DNA of 64,000 nt from CAVQKZ01 sp963837325 (GTDB lineage: Bacteria > Actinomycetota > Actinomycetes > Mycobacteriales > Jatrophihabitantaceae), in assembly GCA_963837325.1 (NCBI GenBank), contig CAWIMV010000001.1, forward strand, positions 2,108,001 through 2,172,000, in the 5' to 3' direction. The notes under the pieces were generated by a model. That model had not been told where the DNA came from, made no database searches, and saw only the letters and a list, made by a program, of their open reading frames with translations. Shown here in pieces: positions 1 through 7,364 of this stretch (positions are counted from its first letter, which is position 1; each line of letters opens with the position of its first letter). The translations under genes were made by a program, and so were the position numbers.

Positions 1-412
1 TCCCAGGCGTGAACGGGATGTTGATGTCGACCTCGGGCAGGCAGAAGTAGCCGCGATCCGCGCGCATGATTCGAAAGTCGTGGGCCAGTGCCAGCATCCC
101 GCCGGCGGCGAACGCGTGTCCCTGGATCGCGGCCACCGTCGGTACCGGCAGGGCCAACATGCGTTCGAGCAACTGGTGCACCTCGATCAGGTAGCTGAGC
201 AGTTGGTCGCTGTGCGCGCCCATCCACTCCAGATCCAAGCCGTTGGAGTAGAACTTGCCGGTCGCTGTCGTGACCAGCGCGCAAGGAGGGGCGGCCGCCG
301 CCACCGTGTCCAAGTACTGCTGTGCCTCGACCAGCCAGTCCGGATTGAACCGGTTCTCGGTCTCGCCCAGATTGAGCACGAAGACCTCGGCATCACGGTC
401 CATCGTCGGCAT
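1..412 (-). CDS. Enoyl-CoA hydratase/isomerase family protein (probable delta3,delta2-enoyl-CoA isomerase), 3' end cut by window
   Basis: Crotonase-fold enzyme that probably moves the double bond of unsaturated enoyl-CoA esters during beta-oxidation. The visible 137 residues hold the two oxyanion-hole strands of the family: the region FYSNGLDLEWM (about 54-64) and GHAFAAGGMLALA (about 97-109). The SNGLDL form resembles the ECI/peroxisomal isomerase branch more than a classical hydratase; no hydratase-type Glu pair is visible in this part. The ATG at 412 has GAGGAG six bases upstream; a second in-frame ATG lies at 403. It is divergent from the SCP2-hydrolase gene. The C-terminal half lies outside the window, so hydratase versus isomerase stays open. 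Confidence 0.8.
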   Translation of the reverse strand, partial: MPTMDRDAEVFVLNLGETENRFNPDWLVEAQQYLDTVAAAAPPCALVTTATGKFYSNGLDLEWMGAHSDQLLSYLIEVHQLLERMLALPVPTVAAIQGHAFAAGGMLALAHDFRIMRADRGYFCLPEVDINIPFTPG

Positions 413-607
413 CGTCGGCTCCTCGTCCGCTCCTACCCTGGGCGGCTGATGTTACCGGCTAGTAGGCATCGGGTATCCATGGCTAAGACAGCATCCGCGC
501 CGAACCACGGCGTGGTCGGTCAGCCGGATGAATTGCGATGGCAAACTCTGACGAAGATGACGTTGAACGCCGTCGAGAGAGCCCGCGGCCGGACGAGGGG
601 GTGCGCA

Positions 608-1825
608 GTGTCAGACAGCGACCTGCTGCCGTTGCTGCGCGAACGCCTGCTCGGCGTCTACTCCCCCTTGCTCGCCGACACCACCGCGACGCTGCTGTTC
701 ACCGCAGGTGGGATGGCCAACTGGACGGTCGAAATCGACCGCGGACGGGCATCGGCCAGACGTGGCGGGCCGTCGAATCCGGACACCACCGTGCGCGCGC
801 CCCTGCCGGTGCTCGACGACGTCGTCTCCGGGACTCGAAGCGGCATCGAGGCGTTCCTTTGCGGCGATCTCACCGTGCGCGGCAACCTGGCGCTGGCGCT
901 GCAACTCGACGGCCTGTTCCCCGGCGACGACGGAGATGACACCCGCACGTTCACTCGTTCCACCAACGCCGGCGGCATCGAGACGTTCTATCTCGAAGCC
1001 GGTCCGGTCAATGCGCCGCCGGTCGTGCTGGTGCACGGGCTCGGCGCCACGAACGCGTCGATGCTGCCGCTGATCGCCGCGTTGTCGCACGACTTCCACG
1101 TGCTGGCACCAGATCTGCCCGGCCACGGCGGCACCCAGGCCCGAGGCGACCAGCACCGGGCCGAGTTCCTCGGCAACTGGCTGCTCGCGTTCCTTCGGCA
1201 GACGTGTGCCGAGCCTGCGGTCCTGGTCGGAAACAGCCTCGGCGGCCGGACGGCTCTCGAGGCCGCCCTGACGTCGCCGGACGACGTGCGCGGGCTGGTG
1301 CTGCTGTGTCCGGCGGTCGCGTTCCGCCGACTGCGCCAGTTCGTGCCGCTGGTCCGCCTCGTGCGCACCGAAATCGCCGCACTGCCGGTCCGGATTCCGC
1401 GCTCGGTCGCCATGCGCGGGCTGCGCAGCCTGTTCGCCGAACCGTCCCGGCTGGCCGATTCCTGGTACGACGCCGCGCTCGACGAGTTCATCCGGGTGTT
1501 CAGCATGCGGGCCAACCGGCTCGCGATCTTCTCCGCACTGCGGCACGTCTACCTGGACGAGCCGTTCGGCGAAAGCGGATTCTGGGACCGGTTGCCGGCC
1601 CTGCGGCCGCCGGCCCTGTTCCTCTGGGGCGACCGCGACAACCTCGTGCCCGCCGGGTTCAGTCGGTTCGTGGCCGAGGCCCTGCCCGCCGCCGAATGCG
1701 TCGTGCTCGAGAGCTGCGGGCACGTGCCCCAGTTCGAGCATCCGGAACTGACCGCGCGACTCACCCGAGACTTCATCGCGTCGCTTCCGGCGGTCGACGA
1801 TCGTTCGGCCGCTGCTTCCAGCTGA
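608..1825 (+). CDS. SCP2-like sterol-carrier domain fused to alpha/beta hydrolase
   Basis: 405 residues with the GTG start at 608, chosen because GAGGGGG lies just upstream; an in-frame ATG at 479 would add 43 residues that look non-conserved. Residues about 1-110 read as an SCP2/sterol-carrier fold (LLFTAGGMANWTVEIDRG, then the FLCGDLTVRGNLALALQL segment typical of SCP2 ends). Residues about 120-400 are an alpha/beta hydrolase: HGLG oxyanion region, nucleophile elbow GNSLGGR, acid in WGDRDNLVP, and catalytic His in SCGHVPQFEHP. It probably hydrolyses a lipid or acyl ester presented by the lipid-binding domain. Substrate is unknown. The 195 bases before it show no other gene. Confidence 0.75.
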   Translation: MSDSDLLPLLRERLLGVYSPLLADTTATLLFTAGGMANWTVEIDRGRASARRGGPSNPDTTVRAPLPVLDDVVSGTRSGIEAFLCGDLTVRGNLALALQLDGLFPGDDGDDTRTFTRSTNAGGIETFYLEAGPVNAPPVVLVHGLGATNASMLPLIAALSHDFHVLAPDLPGHGGTQARGDQHRAEFLGNWLLAFLRQTCAEPAVLVGNSLGGRTALEAALTSPDDVRGLVLLCPAVAFRRLRQFVPLVRLVRTEIAALPVRIPRSVAMRGLRSLFAEPSRLADSWYDAALDEFIRVFSMRANRLAIFSALRHVYLDEPFGESGFWDRLPALRPPALFLWGDRDNLVPAGFSRFVAEALPAAECVVLESCGHVPQFEHPELTARLTRDFIASLPAVDDRSAAASS

Positions 1826-1851
1826 CGGCTCGACGTGCGGCCAGACACCGC

Positions 1852-2838
1852 TCAGAGCGAGGCGACCAGCTCATCCGCGGCGGTGTAGGGGTCGGCCTGC
1901 CCAGCCACTACGCGGGCCGCGGCCGCGTCCAACGCCGCGGACCCGTGCACCTCTGCGAAGCGCTGCCGCACCTCGGCCACGGCGATGGCCTCGATCTCAC
2001 TGGCCGCCCGCGCCCGGCGCCGACGCTCGAGTTCGCCGTGGGCCTGCATCCAGTCCAGGTGTTTGGCGATGACCGCGATCACGTCGTCGGTACCTTCCCC
2101 GCGCGATGCGACGGTCTTCACGATGGGCGGGCGCCAGGCGCCGGCCACTGAGTGCCGTCCGCCCAGGGACTGCATGTAGCGAAGGTCACGGGCGACTTGG
2201 TCAGCGCCGTCGCGGTCGGCCTTGTTGACGACGAAGATGTCGGCAATCTCGAGGATGCCGGCCTTGGCCGCCTGGATGCCGTCGCCCATGCCCGGGGCCA
2301 GCAGCACGATCGTCGTGTCGGCGAGGGAGGCGATCTCGACCTCGGCCTGCCCGACCCCGACCGTTTCGATCAGCACGACGTCGCACCCGGCCGCACCGAG
2401 TACCCGCAGCGCCTGCGGCACCGCCGCGGACAGGCCGCCGAGCTGGCCGCGGGCGGCCATCGAACGGATGAAGACGCCGTCGTCGGTGGCGTGGTCCTGC
2501 ATCCGCACCCGGTCGCCGAGCAGGGCCCCGCCGGAGAACGGCGACGAGGGGTCGACGGCGAGCACACCGACCCGCTTGCCGTCGGCGCGTAGTGCGGTTA
2601 CCAGCGCGGACGTCGATGTCGACTTGCCCACGCCGGGCGAGCCGGTGAGGCCGACGACCTGGGCCTGGCCGCCATGCGGAGCGAGCGCCGCGGCCACCTC
2701 GCGCAGCACCGAGGAGCCGGCACTGCCGGAGCCCCCGCTCTCGACGAGTGAAATGAGTCGGGCGACCGCGCGCGGGTCGGCCGTCTGGGCCCGCGCCACC
2801 AGCTCGGCGACGTCGGCGCCGCGCCGAGTTGCCGACAT
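1852..2838 (-). CDS. meaB: Methylmalonyl/ethylmalonyl-CoA mutase-associated GTPase MeaB (ArgK family)
   Basis: G3E-type P-loop GTPase that gates cofactor loading of adenosylcobalamin-dependent acyl-CoA mutases and protects them from inactivation. Walker A TGSPGVGKST is at residues 65-74, the switch-like ETVGVGQ at 158-164 and the guanine-specificity motif NKAD at 205-208. The 328-residue length is normal. It lies 7 bases downstream of the thiolase gene on the same strand and is probably co-transcribed. A mutase of the MeaA/Ecm type is encoded about 8 kb away, and a cobalamin adenosyltransferase at 15.2 kb, so the chaperone, cofactor enzyme and client are all in the window. Confidence 0.93.
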   Translation of the reverse strand: MSATRRGADVAELVARAQTADPRAVARLISLVESGGSGSAGSSVLREVAAALAPHGGQAQVVGLTGSPGVGKSTSTSALVTALRADGKRVGVLAVDPSSPFSGGALLGDRVRMQDHATDDGVFIRSMAARGQLGGLSAAVPQALRVLGAAGCDVVLIETVGVGQAEVEIASLADTTIVLLAPGMGDGIQAAKAGILEIADIFVVNKADRDGADQVARDLRYMQSLGGRHSVAGAWRPPIVKTVASRGEGTDDVIAVIAKHLDWMQAHGELERRRRARAASEIEAIAVAEVRQRFAEVHGSAALDAAAARVVAGQADPYTAADELVASL

Positions 2839-2845
2839 CGAGCGG

Positions 2846-4036
2846 CTACGGTGCCGCGGGCACGTGCAGGATCAGCGCGTCGCCTTGCCCGCCACCGCCG
2901 CACAGCGCCGCTGCGCCAGTGCCGCCGCCGCGGCGCCGGAGCTCGTAGGCGAGGGTCAGGGCCAAGCGGGCGCCGGACATGCCAATCGGGTGCCCGAGCG
3001 CGATCGCCCCGCCGTTGACATTGACGATGTCCTCGCTGACGCCGAGGTCCTTCATCGACTGGATGCCGACTGCGGCGAACGCCTCGTTGATCTCGATCAG
3101 GTCGAGATCGGCGACGCTGAGCTTCTCCTTGCGCAGCGCGTCGGAGATCGCGTTCGACGGCTGCGACTGCAGAGAGTTGTCCGGGCCGGCCACGTTCCCG
3201 TGGGCGCCGATCTCGGCGATCCAGCTCAGCCCGAACTCCTGGGCCTTGGCCTTGCTCATCACGACCACCGCGCACGCGCCGTCGGAGATCTGCGACGCCG
3301 ACCCGGCCGTGATCGTGCCGTCCTTCGTGAACGCCGGGCGCAACTTCGCCAGCGATTCGACCGTCGTGTCGCCGCGGATGCCCTCGTCCTCGCGGAATTC
3401 GATGGGCTCGCCCTTGCGCTGCGGAATCAACACGGGCGTGATCTCTTCGTCGAACACACCGTTCTTCTGCGCGATCGCCGCCCGCTGGTGCGATCGGGCC
3501 GCGAACTCGTCCTGCTCCTCGCGGCCCAGACCGAGCTTGCGGTTGACGTTGTCGGTTGACTCGCCCATCGGGATGTTGTCGAAGATGTCGGTGAGACCGT
3601 CGAAGGCCATGGCGTCGAGCAGTTCGATGGCGCCGTACTTGTAACCCGCGCGCGACTTGGGCAGCAGGTGCGGTGCATTGGTCATGGACTCCTGGCCGCC
3701 GGCGACGATGATTTCGAACTCGCCGGCGCGGATGAGTTGGTCGGCCACTGCGATCGCGTCCAGTCCCGACAGGCAGACCTTGTTGAGGGTCAGGGCGGGC
3801 ACGCTGAGCGGGATGCCGGCCTTGTGCGCGGCCTGGCGAGCCGGAATCTGCCCAGCCCCCGCCAGCAGCACCTGACCCATGATCACGTACTGAACCTGTT
3901 CCGGTGACACGCCGGAGCGCTCGAGGGCGGCCTGGATGGCGACCCCGCCGAGGTCGGCGCCGGAAAAGTCCTTGAGCGATCCGAGCAGGCGGCCCATCGG
4001 CGTGCGGGCGCCGTCGACGATTACCGAACCAGCCAT
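2846..4036 (-). CDS. Acetyl-CoA C-acetyltransferase (thiolase)
   Basis: Biosynthetic-type thiolase that joins two acetyl-CoA to acetoacetyl-CoA (or cleaves it). With the ATG at 4036 (AGGAGG seven bases upstream) it has 396 residues. Active-site Cys88 is in NKVCLSGLD, His349 in GHPIGMSG and Cys379 in ALCGGGGQGDA, the full thiolase set. In this neighbourhood it can feed the tandem 3-hydroxyacyl-CoA dehydrogenase and Ccr, giving the C2-to-C4 entry of the ethylmalonyl-CoA pathway or polyhydroxybutyrate/butyryl-CoA formation. It is in one unit with meaB and divergent from the epimerase gene across a 164 base spacer. Confidence 0.92.
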   Translation of the reverse strand: MAGSVIVDGARTPMGRLLGSLKDFSGADLGGVAIQAALERSGVSPEQVQYVIMGQVLLAGAGQIPARQAAHKAGIPLSVPALTLNKVCLSGLDAIAVADQLIRAGEFEIIVAGGQESMTNAPHLLPKSRAGYKYGAIELLDAMAFDGLTDIFDNIPMGESTDNVNRKLGLGREEQDEFAARSHQRAAIAQKNGVFDEEITPVLIPQRKGEPIEFREDEGIRGDTTVESLAKLRPAFTKDGTITAGSASQISDGACAVVVMSKAKAQEFGLSWIAEIGAHGNVAGPDNSLQSQPSNAISDALRKEKLSVADLDLIEINEAFAAVGIQSMKDLGVSEDIVNVNGGAIALGHPIGMSGARLALTLAYELRRRGGGTGAAALCGGGGQGDALILHVPAAP

Positions 4037-4200
4037 TGTGAGCCTCCTAGTGCGGCGGCGGCCACGCCCCCGAAAGGCGACGACCCGGCCGAGCCACGAA
4101 CCGGATAGACCGTCAACTTTAGCCAGAACAGGGCGGGAACGCGTGTGAGCCACCGCACCTCGACTCGCCCGGCAGCGGTTCCAGTTGCCACGATGGCCCG

Positions 4201-4635
4201 GTGCCCGCCTCGAGCCTGTTCACCAAGATCGACCACGTGGGCATTGCCGTGCCCGACCTGGACGAGGCGATCGCGTTCTACGCCGAAACCTTCGGCCTCG
4301 TCAGTGTGCACGAGGAGACCAACACCGATCAGGGCATCCGTGAGGCAATGCTCGCGGTCGGCGACGGCACCACCATGATCCAGCTTCTCGCGCCCCTGAA
4401 CGACCAGTCCACCATTGCCACGTTCCTCGATCGCAAGGGCCCGGGCGTGCAACAGGTGGCATACACGGTCGCGGACATCGAAGCCGTCTCCGCCGAACTG
4501 CGGGGAAAGGGCATGCGGCTGCTCTACGGGGCGCCGCGCCGGGGGACGTCGAACAGCAAGGTGAACTTCATCCATCCCAAGGACGCCGGCGGGGTGCTGG
4601 TCGAGCTCGTGGAGCCGGCGATTACCGACCGGTAA
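4201..4635 (+). CDS. mce: Methylmalonyl-CoA / ethylmalonyl-CoA epimerase
   Basis: 144-residue vicinal-oxygen-chelate protein that interconverts the R and S forms of methylmalonyl-CoA (and ethylmalonyl-CoA in Ccr organisms). Two beta-alpha-beta-beta-beta modules are visible, starting at KIDHVGIAVPD and VQQVAYTVADIEAV. His12 and Gln61 occupy expected metal-ligand positions, with a C-terminal Glu in GVLVELVEP. The third ligand position, usually the second His of an HHxAY motif, reads Gln85 here. The GTG at 4201 is the first start that gives the family N-terminus. It lies 45 bases upstream of ccr on the same strand. The meaB-thiolase-mce order matches Streptomyces. Confidence 0.9.
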   Translation: MPASSLFTKIDHVGIAVPDLDEAIAFYAETFGLVSVHEETNTDQGIREAMLAVGDGTTMIQLLAPLNDQSTIATFLDRKGPGVQQVAYTVADIEAVSAELRGKGMRLLYGAPRRGTSNSKVNFIHPKDAGGVLVELVEPAITDR

Positions 4636-4680
4636 CATCTGCGCCCAACAACGACTGCCCGCCCACCGTGGAGGCTCTTC

Positions 4681-6009
4681 GTGGACGACATCCGTACCGC
4701 CATTCTTGCTGGCGAGCCGGCCGCCGTGGCCGGGCTGCCCGTCCCGGAGACCTACCAAGGAGTGGTCGTCCGCGCGGACGAGACCGGGATGTTCGACGGG
4801 CTGGCCACCAAGGACAAGGACCCCCGCAAGAGCTTGCACGTGCAGGATGTACCGACCCCCGAACTGGGACCGGGCGAGGCGATCGTCGCGGTGCTGGCCA
4901 GCGCGATCAACTACAACACCGTCTGGACCTCGATCTTCGAGCCAGTGTCGACGTTCGACTTCCTGAAGCGCTACGGCAAGTCCTCTGAGTTGGCCCGCAA
5001 GCACGATCAGCCCTATCACGTGGTCGGCTCCGACCTCGCCGGCGTCGTACTCCGGGTTGGCCCGGGTGTCACCAAGTGGAAGCCCGGCGACGAGGTCGTC
5101 GCGCACTGCCTGTCGGTCGAGCTGGAGGACCCGCAGGGTCACGACGACACCATGATGGACCCGCAACAGCGCATCTGGGGCTTCGAGACCAACTTCGGCG
5201 GACTGGCCCAACTCGCCCTCGTCAAGTCGAACCAGCTGATGCCCAAGCCGGCCCACCTGACCTGGGAAGAGGCCGCCGCGCCCGGGTTGGTCAACTCGAC
5301 CGCGTACCGCCAACTCGTCAGCCACCATGGCGCCAACATGAAACAGGGCGACGTCGTCCTGATCTGGGGCGCCTCAGGCGGCCTGGGCGGCTACGCCACT
5401 CAGTACGCGCTCAACGGCGGCGCCACTCCGATCTGCGTGGTCTCATCACCGGAAAAGGCCGCGATCTGCCGAGCGATGGGGGCGGAGCTGATCATCGATC
5501 GCAGCGCGGAGGGCTACGAATTCTGGCGTGACGGTGAGCAGCAGCCGGCGGAATGGAAGCGGCTGGGCAAGAAGATCCGCGAACTGACCGGGGGCGACGA
5601 TCCCGACATCGTCTTCGAACACCCGGGCCGCGACACTTTTGGCGCGAGCGTCTACGTCGCGAAGCGGGGCGGCACCATCGTCACCTGCGCCTCCACCACC
5701 GGGTATTGGCATGAGTACGACAACCGTTACCTATGGATGACGCTCAAGCGCATCGTCGGCTCCCATTTCGCCAACTACCGCGAATCGTGGGAAGCGAACC
5801 GCCTCATCGCGAAAGGCGCGATCCACCCGACGCTGTCCAAGGTGTACGCCCTGGCTGACACCGGACAAGCGGCCTACGACGTGCACCGCAACCTTCATCA
5901 AGGCAAGGTCGGCGTGCTGTGCCTGGCGCCGGAGGAAGGGCTGGGCGTGCGCAACCACGACCTGCGGGCCCAGCACCTCGAGCAGATCCACCGCTTCCGC
6001 GATCACTGA
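4681..6009 (+). CDS. ccr: Crotonyl-CoA carboxylase/reductase
   Basis: Reductive carboxylase of the medium-chain dehydrogenase family: crotonyl-CoA + CO2 + NADPH gives (2S)-ethylmalonyl-CoA, the key step of the ethylmalonyl-CoA pathway and a source of unusual polyketide extender units. The 442-residue length fits. The CO2-binding residues known from the Kitasatospora enzyme have counterparts: Asn79 (INYNTVW), Phe168 and Glu169 (WGFET) and His362 (GSHFANY). The NADPH fold shows IWGASGGLGGYA at about 228-239. The GTG start has GTGGAGG at 4669-4675. It follows mce directly; in Streptomyces the mce neighbour is instead the scy/filP coiled-coil pair, so ccr looks inserted into a conserved order. 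Confidence 0.95.
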   Translation: MDDIRTAILAGEPAAVAGLPVPETYQGVVVRADETGMFDGLATKDKDPRKSLHVQDVPTPELGPGEAIVAVLASAINYNTVWTSIFEPVSTFDFLKRYGKSSELARKHDQPYHVVGSDLAGVVLRVGPGVTKWKPGDEVVAHCLSVELEDPQGHDDTMMDPQQRIWGFETNFGGLAQLALVKSNQLMPKPAHLTWEEAAAPGLVNSTAYRQLVSHHGANMKQGDVVLIWGASGGLGGYATQYALNGGATPICVVSSPEKAAICRAMGAELIIDRSAEGYEFWRDGEQQPAEWKRLGKKIRELTGGDDPDIVFEHPGRDTFGASVYVAKRGGTIVTCASTTGYWHEYDNRYLWMTLKRIVGSHFANYRESWEANRLIAKGAIHPTLSKVYALADTGQAAYDVHRNLHQGKVGVLCLAPEEGLGVRNHDLRAQHLEQIHRFRDH

Positions 6010-6069
6010 GCCGAGGCCGTCCTGAGCCGGGGGGTGGGCGGCTCGAGGGCGGAGTGCGACCATGGGCAC

Positions 6070-7017
6070 ATGGCTTCGGAGAACCCCACGGACGTCCTGC
6101 CCATGCTGACCGACGCCAATCCCGGCTTCGCCGTCGCGATGCGCGGTTACGACCGCAGCCAGGTTGACCAGTTCCTCGGGCGCATGGACGACGACCTGCG
6201 CGCCACCATTGCCGAACGTGACGCGATAGGTGCGCGCACTGCCGACCTCGCCGCCCAGCTGGCCAGCGCGCACGCCCAGATCGAGTCGTTGCGCCGCCAG
6301 TTGCGCACTGCGAACGAGGCGGTCACCGCCGACAACATCGACGAACGCGTCCGAGCCCGCTTGGAGGCGGCGAACGCGGAAGCGGCCAAGATCCGGTCAG
6401 CGGCGGAGGACGAGGCCAATGCGATCCGCACCGGCGCGGCCGATGCTGCGGCGCGCACGCGGGGTGCGGCAACGGCCGAGGCCGACGAGATCCTGGCCCA
6501 GGCGACCCAGCGTCATCTCGAGGCCGATGACACGTTCCGCCGCCGTCTGACCGACGCCGACCAGCACCGGACCAGGGTCGAGGAGCAACTCGCGCAAAGC
6601 ATGGCCCAGGCCCGGGCCGACGAGGATCGGCTGACCCTGGAGTCCGAGGCCCTCCGGGTCCGCCTGGATGCCGACGCCCAGGCCGAGCGGGACCGACTGG
6701 ACGCGGAGTCGCTGGCCCGCCGGGCCCAGGCCGAAGAAGACTTCGAGGTCACCCTGCGGTTGCGCCGCACCGCCGAGGCCGAGCTGTCGGCCGAGCAGAA
6801 GGCAGCGGCCGCAGCCGAAGCCGCCCAGACCGTGGCGGCGGCCCGGGCCAAGGCGGCCAAGCTCGTCGACCAGGCTGCCGCGGAGGTGCGCCGCCTCTAC
6901 CGCGACCGCGCCGACGTGCACGCGCAGCTGGAGCAACTGCACAGTCGCCTCGGCGCGCTGCTCGTCGAGGCGAAGGACTCCGCGCCTCCGTCCGCGCCGG
7001 AGACCCAGGCGACCTAG
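6070..7017 (+). CDS. FilP/Scy-type coiled-coil protein with DivIVA-like N-terminus
   Basis: 315-residue, almost wholly alpha-helical protein rich in Ala, Glu, Arg and Gln. An N-terminal DivIVA-like segment, RGYDRSQVDQFLGRM (about 24-38), is followed by continuous coiled coil to residue about 300 and a short acidic tail. It probably acts as an intermediate-filament-like scaffold in polar growth, as FilP and Scy do in Streptomyces. Length is close to FilP, and its place near mce mirrors the mce-scy-filP order of Streptomyces. The ATG at 6070 starts the conserved DivIVA-like part; an in-frame GTG at 6034 is less likely. Confidence 0.75.
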   Translation: MASENPTDVLPMLTDANPGFAVAMRGYDRSQVDQFLGRMDDDLRATIAERDAIGARTADLAAQLASAHAQIESLRRQLRTANEAVTADNIDERVRARLEAANAEAAKIRSAAEDEANAIRTGAADAAARTRGAATAEADEILAQATQRHLEADDTFRRRLTDADQHRTRVEEQLAQSMAQARADEDRLTLESEALRVRLDADAQAERDRLDAESLARRAQAEEDFEVTLRLRRTAEAELSAEQKAAAAAEAAQTVAAARAKAAKLVDQAAAEVRRLYRDRADVHAQLEQLHSRLGALLVEAKDSAPPSAPETQAT

Positions 7018-7033
7018 GACCGGGCGCCGGCGC

Positions 7034-7348
7034 TCAGTAGCGCGGAGCGGATCGGCTGCGCTGCACGCCCGGCGCGCGGCGGTCCCGAGCCGCCCAACAC
7101 GCGGTATGCCAGTGTCGACGGTCATCGGCCGACGGGTCGAATGCCGGCCAAACCACGACGTGCGGCAGTCCGGCCCGGATCTCCTGGTCGCAGCCCGGGC
7201 AGCGGTAGGCCTTGGCCGCACCGGCCGACGTCACGGCGCGGACGACGTATTCCTCGCCCCGCCATTCCTCGCGCCGCTCCCCCACCGTGGTCAGCACCCG
7301 GGCCGCCGGAGAGGCGGCGTCGACGCGTCGGCGATTCTGGCGGGGCAT
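7034..7348 (-). CDS. Small zinc-finger-like actinobacterial protein
   Basis: 104-residue basic protein, conserved in actinobacteria and often mislabelled ATP/GTP-binding protein. A compact metal site is suggested by YRCPGCDQEI and a downstream HWHTACW, making a CxxC...HxxxC pattern. The N- and C-termini are Arg-rich. It is convergent with the filP-like gene (16 bases between stops) and 16 bases downstream of the dehydrogenase gene on the same strand, so probably co-transcribed with it. Function is unknown; the zinc finger with basic tails would suit nucleic-acid binding, but that is inference. Confidence 0.7.
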   Translation of the reverse strand: MPRQNRRRVDAASPAARVLTTVGERREEWRGEEYVVRAVTSAGAAKAYRCPGCDQEIRAGLPHVVVWPAFDPSADDRRHWHTACWAARDRRAPGVQRSRSAPRY

Positions 7349-7364
7349 GCCACCAAGCCTAGGC

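Noticed and set aside
80..607. Longer N-terminus for the SCP2-hydrolase (starts at 80 or 479)
   Set aside because: The extra residues overlap the antisense isomerase gene or look random, while the GTG at 608 has a good ribosome site.
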